Of a stretch of 64,000 nt of DNA, positions 1 to 7,727 are shown one piece after another. This DNA comes from Streptomyces sp. CCM_MD2014. GTDB lineage: Bacteria; Actinomycetota; Actinomycetes; Streptomycetales; Streptomycetaceae. Position 1 is the stretch's first letter. Every line of letters starts with the position of its first letter. The notes beneath the pieces were generated by a model, which was not told the origin of the DNA, made no database searches, and saw nothing but the letters and a program-made list of their open reading frames with translations. The position numbers were made by a program, and so were the translations under genes. The DNA lies in contig NZ_CP009754.1 of assembly GCF_000772045.1 (NCBI RefSeq), forward strand, positions 1,178,001-1,242,000, written 5' to 3'.

Positions 1-1
1 C

Positions 2-472
2 TCCCTGCTCGTCGGCCTGACGACCGTGGCCCTGATCCTGGACGGCGTGGACGGCAGGGTCGCCCGCCGCACCGGCACGTCCACACCGCTGGGCGCGCGC
101 TTCGACATGGAGGTCGACGCGTTCCTGATCCTGGTGCTCAGCGTGTACGTCGCCATGGACCTGGGCCCGTGGGTGCTGCTGATCGGGGGCATGCGGTACG
201 TGTTCGTGGCCGCGGCCCGGGTGTGGCCGTGGCTGACCGCTCCGCTGCCGCCGAGCACGGCCCGCAAGACGGTGGCCGCGCTCCAGGGCGTGCTGCTGCT
301 CCTGGCGGGCGCGGACCTGCTGCCGCGCGTCGCGAACGCCGGAGTGGTCGCCGTGGCGCTGGGTCTGCTGGTGTGGTCGTTCGGACGGGACGTGCGGTGG
401 CTGTGGCGGCGGAACCGGGGGCCTGCCGCTCCCGCCGGCCGTGTCCCCGGCCTCACAGGGCAGTACACCTAG
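2..472 (+). CDS. CDP-alcohol phosphatidyltransferase family protein (5' truncated by window edge)
   Basis: Membrane enzyme of the CDP-alcohol phosphatidyltransferase family, which displaces CMP from a CDP-activated lipid or alcohol. The reading frame is open from the window edge, so the true start lies upstream. The visible part opens with the family signature D-x2-D-G-x2-A-R-x8-G-x3-D-x3-D (DGVDGRVARR, then GARFDMEVD), which holds the metal-binding aspartates. Three or four hydrophobic helices follow and the tail is basic. A GTG at position 26 is in frame but sits just before the signature, so it is not a credible start. The lipid substrate cannot be told. It converges on the dehydrogenase gene, the two stops overlapping by 4 nt. 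Confidence 0.85.
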   Translation, partial: SLLVGLTTVALILDGVDGRVARRTGTSTPLGARFDMEVDAFLILVLSVYVAMDLGPWVLLIGGMRYVFVAAARVWPWLTAPLPPSTARKTVAALQGVLLLLAGADLLPRVANAGVVAVALGLLVWSFGRDVRWLWRRNRGPAAPAGRVPGLTGQYT

Positions 473-1284
473 ACTGCCGCGCCGACCCGTCCGGAGGAGC
501 GGGCCGCGATCCGCCCGCCGATCAGGACGGTGCGCCGGCGGGTGAAGAGCCGGGGCAGCGAGACCATGACGGCGTTCATGCGGCCCGACGGAACACTCGG
601 CCGCCGGCCGCGGTCCAGGGTGCGCATCGCGGTCGCCACCACCTGCTCGGGGGTCTCGTAACTGCCCTGGTAGGCACCTCCCTCGAGACGGTCGAAGAAC
701 TCGGTGCGGGTGAGGCCCGGGGCGAGCGAGAGCACGCGCAGGCCGGTGCCGCGGGACTCGTACCACAGCGCCTCGGTGAAGTTGAGGACGAACGCCTTGC
801 AGGCGGCGTACACCGCCATGTCGGGGACCGGCGTGTAGGCCGCCGCGCTCGCGACGTTGACGAGGATGCCCCGGCCGGAGTCGCGGAGCGGCTCGATGAA
901 CGCCCGGGTGAGGTCGACGAGGTTGGCCACGTCCACGTTGATCTCGTCGGTGAGGCGATCGGGGTCCTCCCGGTGGAAGGCGCCGTTGGTGCCGAACCCG
1001 GCGTTGTTCACCAGACCGTCGACGCGGATGCCCTGCCCGGCCAGCTCGGCGGCCAGCCGGCGCCCGGCCCCCGGCTCGCTCAGGTCGAGCGGCGCCACGG
1101 TGGCCCGCACACCGTGGTGCCGCGCCCGCAGTTCCGAGGCGAGGTCCTCCAGGCGGTCGCGCCGCCGTGCGACGAGGACGACGTCACTGCCGCGGCGGGC
1201 GAGTTCGCGGGCGAAGGCGGCGCCGATGCCGGAGCTGGCGCCGGTGACGATCGTGGTCTGACCGGAGAAATCGATAGGTGCCAT
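469..1284 (-). CDS. SDR family oxidoreductase
   Basis: Classical short-chain dehydrogenase/reductase of 271 residues, the usual length. The Rossmann dinucleotide motif TGASSGIG is at about residues 14-21, NNAG at 93-96, the catalytic Ser near 146 and the YAACK active-site Tyr/Lys at 159/163. The ATG at 1284 is preferred; a start three codons upstream (1293) adds only MHR. The C-terminal tail is basic. It is divergent from a TetR regulator and a perfect palindrome lies between them, so it is probably that regulator's target. The substrate is unknown. The second SDR of this window (40752-41582) is a paralogue with similar architecture. Confidence 0.9.
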   Translation of the reverse strand: MAPIDFSGQTTIVTGASSGIGAAFARELARRGSDVVLVARRRDRLEDLASELRARHHGVRATVAPLDLSEPGAGRRLAAELAGQGIRVDGLVNNAGFGTNGAFHREDPDRLTDEINVDVANLVDLTRAFIEPLRDSGRGILVNVASAAAYTPVPDMAVYAACKAFVLNFTEALWYESRGTGLRVLSLAPGLTRTEFFDRLEGGAYQGSYETPEQVVATAMRTLDRGRRPSVPSGRMNAVMVSLPRLFTRRRTVLIGGRIAARSSGRVGAAV

Positions 1285-1306
1285 GCGATGCACTGTAGGC
1301 AGTTAC

Positions 1307-1321
1307 TTGCACTGAGTGCAA
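1307..1321. promoter_or_regulatory. Perfect palindrome, probable TetR operator
   Basis: TTGCACTGAGTGCAA is a perfect 7-1-7 inverted repeat in the 72-nt gap between the divergent SDR and TetR genes. Further TGCA/GATGCA repeats flank it. Its size and position fit an operator controlling both promoters. Which protein binds it is inferred from proximity only. Confidence 0.6.
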
Positions 1322-1356
1322 GCTATGCATGCGATGCAAAGTTATAGGCTGGGTGC

Positions 1357-1944
1357 ATGGCCGACACCCCCACGCTTCGAGAGCGCGCGCGCCGTGCCGC
1401 ACGCGCGGAGATCGCCGCCACCGCCATGCGGCTCTTCGCGGAGAACGGCTTCGACGCGACGACCGTCGACCAGATCGCCGGCGCCGTGGGCATCTCGCGC
1501 CGCTCCTTCTTCCATTACTTCGGGAGCAAGGAGGACCTCGTCCTGGGCGACACCGAGGCGTTGGGCGAGTCCGTACGGGCCGCGCTGGAGGCCCGCCCGG
1601 ACGACGAGTCGGCCTGGGCGGCCATCCGGGCGGCCTTCCTGACCATCCGCCCTGCGGACAAGACCCAGGAGGAGCAGCTCACCCTCGCCCGCATCCACCA
1701 CGAGGCGCCCTCCGTGCGCGCCCGGCACCTGGAGAAGCACCTGCGCTGGCAGGAACTGCTCGCCCCCGACATCCAGCGCCGCCTCGGCCTCCCCGCGACG
1801 ACGACCCCCGACCCCCGGGCGCTGGCCTTCGTCGCCGCCGCCCTGGCCTGCTTCGACGCGGCCGTCGACGCGTGGTACAGCTCCGGCGGCGCGGAGGACC
1901 CCGAGCGCCTCTTCGACGAGGCGGTGGCGACGCTGCGGGCTTAG
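1357..1944 (+). CDS. TetR/AcrR family transcriptional regulator
   Basis: Dimeric repressor of 195 residues. The N-terminal helix-turn-helix (about residues 37-56, IAGAVGISRRSFFHYFGSKE) is followed by the all-helical ligand-binding domain. The pattern FFHYFGSKEDL is typical of the family. It is transcribed away from the SDR gene with a palindromic operator between them, so local autoregulation and SDR repression are likely. It converges on the MFS gene, whose stop overlaps this one by 4 nt. The ligand is unknown. Confidence 0.93.
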   Translation: MADTPTLRERARRAARAEIAATAMRLFAENGFDATTVDQIAGAVGISRRSFFHYFGSKEDLVLGDTEALGESVRAALEARPDDESAWAAIRAAFLTIRPADKTQEEQLTLARIHHEAPSVRARHLEKHLRWQELLAPDIQRRLGLPATTTPDPRALAFVAAALACFDAAVDAWYSSGGAEDPERLFDEAVATLRA

Positions 1945-3317
1945 GGACGCCTCGATGGGCGCCTTCGCGCGGACGGGGACGCGGACGACGGCGCGGGCTC
2001 GGACGAGGTGGGGGCCGGCGCCGGGGCCGGGGCCGGGGGAACCGGCTGCGACCGCCGGGGCAGCACCCCCGCCGCCAGCAGCGGTACGGCCGCCAGCACC
2101 AGCCACGGCACGGCGACCGGCAGCCCGGTGTCCAGCAGCAGCCCGGTCGCGGAGCTGCCGGCCAGCACGACGATCCCGGAGACCGAGGACAGCGCCCCCG
2201 TGTACAGCCCAAGCCGCCCCTCCTCGGCGAGGTCCGGGACCCAGGCGCGGGCGACGGGCGCGACGAGCATCTGCCCCAGGGTGAGCAGGACGACGAACCC
2301 GGCGGCGGGCACCAGCCCGCCCGTCCCCGTCCACCCCGCGGGCCGTGCGAGGCCGACGACGACGAACCCGACGGCGATCAGCACCAGCCCGGCCACCATC
2401 GACCGGCGCGGCGCCAGCCGCTCCCCCGCCCACCGGGTCACCGGCAACTGCGCGGTCACCACCAGCAGCGACGACAGGGCGAACAGCCAGGCCAGCGGCG
2501 CCTGCGAACCGGCGGCCCGCTCCACCTCGGCGGGCAGGGCGAGGTAGAGCTGGTTGTAGGCGAGCAGATAGGCACCGTAGGCGCCACACAGCGCGAGGAA
2601 CCGCCGGTTGCGCAGCACCAGCCGCGCTCCGCCCTTGGCCCGGACCTGGGCCCGCCCGGGGATGCGCTGCGGCAGCAGCCGGGCGTGCCCGGCGAGAACC
2701 AGCACGAAGACACCGGCGCCGGCCAGGCAGGCCGTACGGAAGTCGACGGCGAGCAGCAGCGCACCCAGCAACGGCCCGACGAAGGCACCGGCCTGCCCGG
2801 CGACGGTGAACAGCGCGAGCACCCGGGTCCGGTCGCCGCCACCCGCCTCCTCCCACACGACCGCCTGCCGGGCGACCTCGGACTCGACGGCGGGCGAGAA
2901 GAGGGCGGCGGCGAACCCGATCAGCAGTACGGCACCGACGACGGCCCAGGTCCGCTGGGCGAACCCGAGCCATCCGAACCCGGCGATCCGCAGGACGCAC
3001 CCGGCGAGCACGACGGGCCGGATGCCGTACCGGTCGGCGAGGGCACCGCCGACCACGAAGAGCCCCTGCTGGCTGAAGGTCCGCAGCCCGAGCACGAACC
3101 CGACCAGCCACCCCGCCATGCCGACGGACTGCCCCAGGTGCTCGGACAGGAAGGGCAGGACGGCGAAGAAGCCGATGTTGAAGGCGAGTTGGGTGAGGAC
3201 GAGCAGCCGGAGCAGCGGGGAGAGAGTGGAGAACGTGGTGAGCCGTGCGGTACGACGGCGCCGGGACACCGGTTCGGACCGCTCGGTGGAGGAGGATGAG
3301 GGAAGTGCGCGGGTCAT
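1941..3317 (-). CDS. MFS transporter, third gene of the Zur-box operon
   Basis: Major facilitator of 458 residues with about 12 hydrophobic helices. The loop motif GALADRYGIRPVV after TM2 is the MFS signature (G-x3-D-R-x-G-x-R). The N-terminus is a basic cytoplasmic stretch, and the C-terminal tail (last ~40 residues) is low-complexity Pro/Ala/Ser. The start codon lies one nucleotide after the stop of the fused permease gene, so it is translationally coupled and belongs to the operon of binding lipoprotein, permease and MFS. In opine-metallophore loci an MFS exporter (CntE) accompanies oligopeptide-type ABC importers (CntA-CntD, CntF). That parallel is an inference; the cargo is not shown by sequence. 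Confidence 0.9.
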   Translation of the reverse strand: MTRALPSSSSTERSEPVSRRRRTARLTTFSTLSPLLRLLVLTQLAFNIGFFAVLPFLSEHLGQSVGMAGWLVGFVLGLRTFSQQGLFVVGGALADRYGIRPVVLAGCVLRIAGFGWLGFAQRTWAVVGAVLLIGFAAALFSPAVESEVARQAVVWEEAGGGDRTRVLALFTVAGQAGAFVGPLLGALLLAVDFRTACLAGAGVFVLVLAGHARLLPQRIPGRAQVRAKGGARLVLRNRRFLALCGAYGAYLLAYNQLYLALPAEVERAAGSQAPLAWLFALSSLLVVTAQLPVTRWAGERLAPRRSMVAGLVLIAVGFVVVGLARPAGWTGTGGLVPAAGFVVLLTLGQMLVAPVARAWVPDLAEEGRLGLYTGALSSVSGIVVLAGSSATGLLLDTGLPVAVPWLVLAAVPLLAAGVLPRRSQPVPPAPAPAPAPTSSEPAPSSASPSARRRPSRRP

Positions 3318-3318
3318 G

Positions 3319-5127
3319 TCATCCGACTCCGGCCGGTGCCTTCTCGGTCGCCGTCACGGAGCGCCGCTCGGCCCCCTCGCCCCCGTCGGCGGTCGGCGAG
3401 GGACGCCGGCGGGCCGGTCGGCGCAGCCCGCCCGCCGCGCTGACGGCCAGCGCGCCGAGCAGGGCGAGGACGGCGGCGGGGGCGAGGACGGCCCAGGGGG
3501 CGCGTTCGGCGTAGGGCTGGTTCTCGGCGAGGAGCAGCCCCCACTCGGGGGACGGCGGCTGGGCGCCGAGGCCGAGGAAGCCGAGTGAGGCGAGCGCGAG
3601 GGCGACACCGGGCAGCCGCAGCAGGGCGTGCCGCAGGACCGGCGGCACCACGGCGGGCAGCAACTCGTGCCGCAGCAGATGGACCGGCCCCGCTCCCAGC
3701 CCCTTGCTGGCGGTGATGTGCAGGGTGGCGCGCTCCTGCCGCAGCAGGGAGGAGGTGTGCGCGGCGAGCGGTGCCCAGGCGACGGCTCCCACGGCGAGCG
3801 CGGGCGTGGCCGCGCCGCTGCCCGCGACGGCGGTGACGAGGAGGGCGACGAGCACGGGCGGCACGGAGTTGACGGTGTCGACGAGCGGCGCGGAGACGCG
3901 GGGCACGAGCCCGAGCAGCACGCCCACGAGCAGGGCGGCCGCGCTGATGGCGGCGGCGAGGAGCAGCGTGTCCAGCGCCCCGTGGCCGACGCGGGCGAGC
4001 AGGTCGCGCCCGAGGGCGTCGGTGCCGAAGGGGTGCTCGAGGGAGGGCGCCCGCAGTCGCTGCCCGGTGTCGAGGGCGAGCGGATCACGGACCAGCCCGA
4101 CCATCACGACGGCGACCAGCAGGGCACCGTAGACGAGCGGCAACAGCCTCCCGGCGGGCGGTGCGGGCCGGTGCAGCGAGGACAGGGCGCCGTCCCGCAG
4201 CGCGGGCCCGGTCAGCAGCCGGGCGGCGACGCGGGTGGCGCCGGTCGCGAGCGCGGCCAGGAGGACGAGGGCGAGGGTGCCGGCCTGGAGCACGGGAAGG
4301 TCCTGGGCGAGGGCGGCCTGGAGGGTGGTGCGCCCGAGCCCCGGGATGTCGAAGACCTGCTCGACGGCGACGGCACCGCCGGTCAGCCCGACGACGAACA
4401 GCCCGAGGTTGGGCAGCAGCGCGGGCACGCACCGCCGTACCGCCTGACGGGCGACGGACCTCCCGGTCAGCCCCCGGGCCGCGGCGGCCAGCGCCCACGG
4501 TTCGCCGAAGGCGCCGGGCAGCAGGTCGTCGAGCAGCCGCCCCAGCACGGCGCCCGCGGGCAGCCCGAGGGCGAGCGCGGGCAGCACGGTCCACTGGGGG
4601 CCGTACCACCCCAGCGCAGGCAACCACCCCAACTGCACTCCGACGACGGTGGCCAGCACGGAGGCGACGAGGAACTCGGGCAGCGAGGCGAGTACGGCGG
4701 ACCCGCTCCCGCCGCTGCGCCGCCCGCCGAGCCGCCGCCGGGCGCCGAGCCGCAGGGTGCGCAAGCAGATGACCCCGGCCGTGAGGACGGCGACGAGCAG
4801 GGCGACGCCCATGAGCAGCAACGAGGCACCGAGCGCCCGCGTCACGTAGGGAAGCACGTCCGCACCGGAGATCCACGACTGCCCGGCGTCCCCGCGCACG
4901 AGCCCGCCCAGCCAGCCGGCGAGGACGTGCAGGGGCCCGCCGTCGACCCCGAGCTGCTGCCGGATGTCGGCGAGCACCTCGGGCGTGGGCTCGCGCTCGG
5001 CGGACCGCGCCTTGAGGACGGTGTACGCGGGGTCGGTGTGCGTGAGCCAGGGCAGCAGCCCGATCCCGCACACCAGCCCGACGGCGAGGAGAATCCGCCA
5101 CCCGGCGCCCGCCACCCGCTGCCACAC
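3319..5127 (-). CDS. Fused double ABC permease of the oligopeptide/nickel/opine class (DppB+DppC in one chain)
   Basis: At 602 residues this is twice the normal permease length. The N-terminal half (about 1-310) has the DppB layout: an N-terminal helix, a large external loop (DPAYTVLKAR, then PEVLADIRQQLGVDGG), then the core ending GLTGGAVAVEQVFDIPGLG. The C-terminal half (about 325-590) has the DppC signature HPFGTDALGRDLLARV and the EAA-like loop TASKGLGAGPVHLLRHELLP. GTG start three nucleotides after the stop of the binding-protein gene. No ATPase gene lies nearby, so energy must come from elsewhere. Fusion of the two permeases is unusual. Confidence 0.88.
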   Translation of the reverse strand: MWQRVAGAGWRILLAVGLVCGIGLLPWLTHTDPAYTVLKARSAEREPTPEVLADIRQQLGVDGGPLHVLAGWLGGLVRGDAGQSWISGADVLPYVTRALGASLLLMGVALLVAVLTAGVICLRTLRLGARRRLGGRRSGGSGSAVLASLPEFLVASVLATVVGVQLGWLPALGWYGPQWTVLPALALGLPAGAVLGRLLDDLLPGAFGEPWALAAAARGLTGRSVARQAVRRCVPALLPNLGLFVVGLTGGAVAVEQVFDIPGLGRTTLQAALAQDLPVLQAGTLALVLLAALATGATRVAARLLTGPALRDGALSSLHRPAPPAGRLLPLVYGALLVAVVMVGLVRDPLALDTGQRLRAPSLEHPFGTDALGRDLLARVGHGALDTLLLAAAISAAALLVGVLLGLVPRVSAPLVDTVNSVPPVLVALLVTAVAGSGAATPALAVGAVAWAPLAAHTSSLLRQERATLHITASKGLGAGPVHLLRHELLPAVVPPVLRHALLRLPGVALALASLGFLGLGAQPPSPEWGLLLAENQPYAERAPWAVLAPAAVLALLGALAVSAAGGLRRPARRRPSPTADGGEGAERRSVTATEKAPAGVG

Positions 5128-5130
5128 GGT

Positions 5131-6642
5131 TCAGCGCCGGGTGCCGGTGCCGACGAGGGTGCGCTCGTACGGGTCGAGGACGACGCCCTGTACGGAGTCG
5201 GCGACACCGGTGATGATCCGCTGGTGCACCAGCGGCACGACGGCGTCACTGCCGAGGATGCGCGCCTCGGCGGCCATGGCGGCGTCCTGCCGCTTCGCGG
5301 TGTCGGCGATCTTCTCGGCGTCCGCTACGGCGCGGTCGACGCCCTTGTCGCAGAGCTGGGCGATGTTGAAGCCGCCGTCGCAGGTGTAGTCGCTGGCGAG
5401 GACGGCGACGGGGTCACCGGTGTCGAGCAGCGTGTTCCGGGCGAGTACGAACGCGTCGAACTTCCCGTCCAGTGCGTCCCCTTCGAGCCGCGAGTACTCC
5501 CTCACGGTGAGCTTGACGGTGAACCCGGCCTTCTCCAGCTGCTGCTTGACGACCTGGGCGACCTCGGGCAGCTCGGGCCGGTTGTCGTAGGTGGCGAGGG
5601 TGATGGTGTCGCCGTTCCCGGGCTTCTTGACCGCCGCACGTCCGACGGGCGCGGTCCGCTTGCCTTCCGCCCAGGTGACGGCGGGCCCGTAGATCCCGGC
5701 ACCGGGATCGGCGTACCCCTCGTAGACGTCCTCGGCGAACACGGAGGTGTCCAGTGCCTGCCGGGCGGCGGCCCGCAGCCCGGCGTCCTCGAACGCCCCA
5801 GACGAGGCGTTGAGAAGCAGGCTGGTGGTCCGGGTGGTGGCGGTGTCGCGCCGGGTCTTCTCATCGAGGGAGGCGGCCTGGGCGACGGGAACGGCCTCGG
5901 CGATGTCGAGTTCGCCGGTACGCAGGGCGTTGGCGCGCGCGGTGCCGTCGGCGATGAAACGGGCGTCGATGCCGGAGGCCTGGGCACGGCCGCCCCAGTA
6001 GTCGTCGAACCGGTCGAGGGAGGCGGAGGCGGCGCCGTTGACCTCGGTCAGCTCGAAGGGGCCGGTGGCGTGGCCGACCGGGTCGACCCGACTGCCCTTC
6101 GCGTACGCGTCCTTGGACAGGATCGCGAGGCTGGGACTGGAGAGCCGGAGCGGCAGCACGGGGTCGGGCTCGGCGGTGGTAACGCGCACGACCCGGTCAC
6201 CGCTCGCCTTGACGCTCAGGGTGACACCGGCGAGGGCGGCGGGCGCGGGCTCGGCGTCGGTCGCGCGGGTGAGGGACGCGGCGACCGCGGCGGGGGTGAC
6301 GTCGCTGCCGTCCTGGAAGGTGGCGTCGCGGAGGGTGAACTCCCAGTCCTTCTCCCCGTCCCGCCGCCAGGATTCGGCGAGCGCGGGCGCGGCGGAGCCG
6401 TTGGCGTCGAGGGCGGTGAGTCCCTCGGTGACCCCGAGCCGGCTGAGCAGGGTGGCGTCGGCGCCGTACGGGGACAGGTTCTCGGCGGGCGGGAAGGCGA
6501 GGGCGACGCGGAGACGGGCACCGTCGCCGTCCCCACCGTCACCGGACGCGGAGTCGTCGCCGCCTCCGGAGGCGAAGCAGCCGGCCATGAGCGGGACGAG
6601 CAGGAGGGGGGCGAGCAGCCGGGGGCGGCGGTGGGAGCGCAT
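5131..6642 (-). CDS. ABC transporter substrate-binding lipoprotein (family 5, oligopeptide/nickel/opine type)
   Basis: Extracellular solute-binding protein of 503 residues. The N-terminus is a lipoprotein signal (basic MRSHRRPR, hydrophobic stretch, lipobox LMAGC with Cys22), so it is lipid-anchored outside the membrane. The mature chain has the family-5 order: GVTEGLTALDANG, then PALAESW, then WEFTLRDATFQDGSDVTP, then ATGPFELTEV. It is first in a tightly packed operon with the fused permease and MFS exporter. A Zur-type box lies about 70 nt upstream of the ATG, so zinc-repressed expression is likely. The ligand could be a metal-chelator complex; peptides cannot be excluded. Confidence 0.88.
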   Translation of the reverse strand: MRSHRRPRLLAPLLLVPLMAGCFASGGGDDSASGDGGDGDGARLRVALAFPPAENLSPYGADATLLSRLGVTEGLTALDANGSAAPALAESWRRDGEKDWEFTLRDATFQDGSDVTPAAVAASLTRATDAEPAPAALAGVTLSVKASGDRVVRVTTAEPDPVLPLRLSSPSLAILSKDAYAKGSRVDPVGHATGPFELTEVNGAASASLDRFDDYWGGRAQASGIDARFIADGTARANALRTGELDIAEAVPVAQAASLDEKTRRDTATTRTTSLLLNASSGAFEDAGLRAAARQALDTSVFAEDVYEGYADPGAGIYGPAVTWAEGKRTAPVGRAAVKKPGNGDTITLATYDNRPELPEVAQVVKQQLEKAGFTVKLTVREYSRLEGDALDGKFDAFVLARNTLLDTGDPVAVLASDYTCDGGFNIAQLCDKGVDRAVADAEKIADTAKRQDAAMAAEARILGSDAVVPLVHQRIITGVADSVQGVVLDPYERTLVGTGTRR

Positions 6643-6710
6643 GGTCCTCGGATCGATCGGTTCAGGCGGGGCGGGCAGAGGGGTGTGCGGCGACGCACCG
6701 AGACCCTACA

Positions 6711-6725
6711 TGGAAATGATTTTCA
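6711..6725. promoter_or_regulatory. Zur-type operator upstream of the binding-protein operon
   Basis: TGGAAATGATTTTCA differs by one base from the symmetrical 7-1-7 consensus TGAAAATGATTTTCA known for actinobacterial Zur. It lies between the GNAT stop and the lipoprotein start, in an AT-rich patch that stands out from its GC-rich surroundings. Placement 69-84 nt before the ATG fits a promoter-overlapping repressor site. The assignment rests on consensus match only. Confidence 0.65.
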
Positions 6726-6732
6726 CGCCTAC

Positions 6733-7302
6733 TCAATCACGGGAGACGGCCACACGGGAGACGACCAGGGGAACATCGAAGTGCACGATCCCCTGCCCGC
6801 CCCCCGCGTCCTCCCGCTCGTCGTGCACGACCTTGGCCAACGACCGCCAGAACGGCTCGGCCCCTTCAACGGCGGGGTCGGTGTGCAGATACACGGCCCG
6901 GTATCCCCCATCACGGGCGGCGAACGCCAGCAACTCGTCGACAAGCCGACGCGCGAGCCCCCGCCGCCGATGCTCGGGCCGCACGTACACCCGCCGCAAC
7001 TGCGCGGTCACACCGGAGGGGTACCGCTCGGCGACGTGCGCCGGGTTCGGGGGATGCGCGGGCCCCCGGGAGTCGAGGGCCCCGGTGGCGACGACCTCAC
7101 CGTCCGCGTCCACGGCGACGAGGAGGGTGTGCCGGGCGGGGGTCAGGTAGGCCCCGGCCGGGTCGATGACATCACCGTGCCAGCGGGGGACGTAGCCGGT
7201 GCGGAAGTCCCGGTAGACGGTGTCGAGCATGACGGCCCGGGCGGGGGCCACGTCGGCGGGGGTGGCGGTTCGGATGGTGTAGTCGGTGGTGCGCACTTGC
7301 AC
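6733..7302 (-). CDS. GNAT family N-acetyltransferase
   Basis: Acetyl-CoA-dependent acyltransferase of 189 residues. The core motif A region reads VYVRPEHRRRGLARRLVDELL (Q/R-x2-G-x-G/A pyrophosphate loop), preceded by the LLVAVDADGEVVATGAL strand pair and followed by AVYLHTD. The frame stays open 300 nt further upstream, but that extension is low-complexity and not GNAT-like. GTG at 7302 or 7296 is the likely start, and no clear Shine-Dalgarno precedes either. It is read in the same direction as the lipoprotein operon but separated from it by the Zur-type box. The substrate is unknown. Confidence 0.85.
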   Translation of the reverse strand: MQVRTTDYTIRTATPADVAPARAVMLDTVYRDFRTGYVPRWHGDVIDPAGAYLTPARHTLLVAVDADGEVVATGALDSRGPAHPPNPAHVAERYPSGVTAQLRRVYVRPEHRRRGLARRLVDELLAFAARDGGYRAVYLHTDPAVEGAEPFWRSLAKVVHDEREDAGGGQGIVHFDVPLVVSRVAVSRD

Positions 7303-7727
7303 ATCATATGCAGTAGTGCGTCGGTGCTGGTCAGGCAGGGGAGGACGGCGGCTCAGCACGGGCCCCTGTGGTCGCGCTTGCGCCGGCGACGAAACCCTCT
7401 TCCCCGCCTCACTCACCGGCACCTGCTGGTGCGGCTGCGCCAGGAAGACCGGCCCAGCCGAGGAGCGACACCACGACGGGAGACTCCAACAACGAGCGCG
7501 CCGTCCTTGAGAAGGCAGTACGTAGGTTCGGTGGGCTTTGCACACCGAGCGCGGTCTCCGTGCCCTGCGCGACACAGGGCACGATCCCCATCCGAAGCAC
7601 ACCCGCAGGGTCCTGCGCGACCTCGCGAGCGACGGCCTACTGGTGAAGGTGAAGGACTGGCCCGTCCGCTAAAGAGTTGTACGGACGGGCTGCAGGGTGA
7701 CCCCTCCGACCACCGGAGAGACCGGTA
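7303..7727. other. Gene-poor junction at the left edge of the accessory island
   Basis: About 425 nt between the GNAT and Hsp70-RNase genes without an intact gene. Open frames crossing it have no recognisable domains. The right part carries a 48-codon coding-looking fragment described separately. This is the boundary between ordinary genes and the defence-like region. Confidence 0.5.
7526..7672 (+). pseudogene. Short C-terminal coding remnant, family not recognised
   Basis: Between an in-frame TAG and a TAA the + strand encodes 48 residues ending RRVLRDLASDGLLVKVKDW and then PVR. The pattern resembles the recognition helix and wing of a winged-helix protein. There is no start codon with a ribosome site and no upstream domain in any frame, so it looks like the 3' end of a lost gene. 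Coding character is judged by eye only. Confidence 0.3.

Noticed and set aside
1329..3299. 656-residue plus-strand frame
   Set aside because: Antisense to the MFS gene and out of frame with TetR. Composition is typical of GC-rich shadow frames.
6711..6725. Iron-box (DmdR/IdeR) reading of the AT-rich palindrome
   Set aside because: The iron box consensus is TTAGGTTAGGCTAACCTAA-like. This site lacks the TTAGG arms and instead matches the Zur pattern.
7303..7602. 100-residue N-terminal extension of the GNAT protein
   Set aside because: Basic low-complexity sequence unlike any GNAT N-terminus; GTG at 7302 or 7296 starts the conserved domain.
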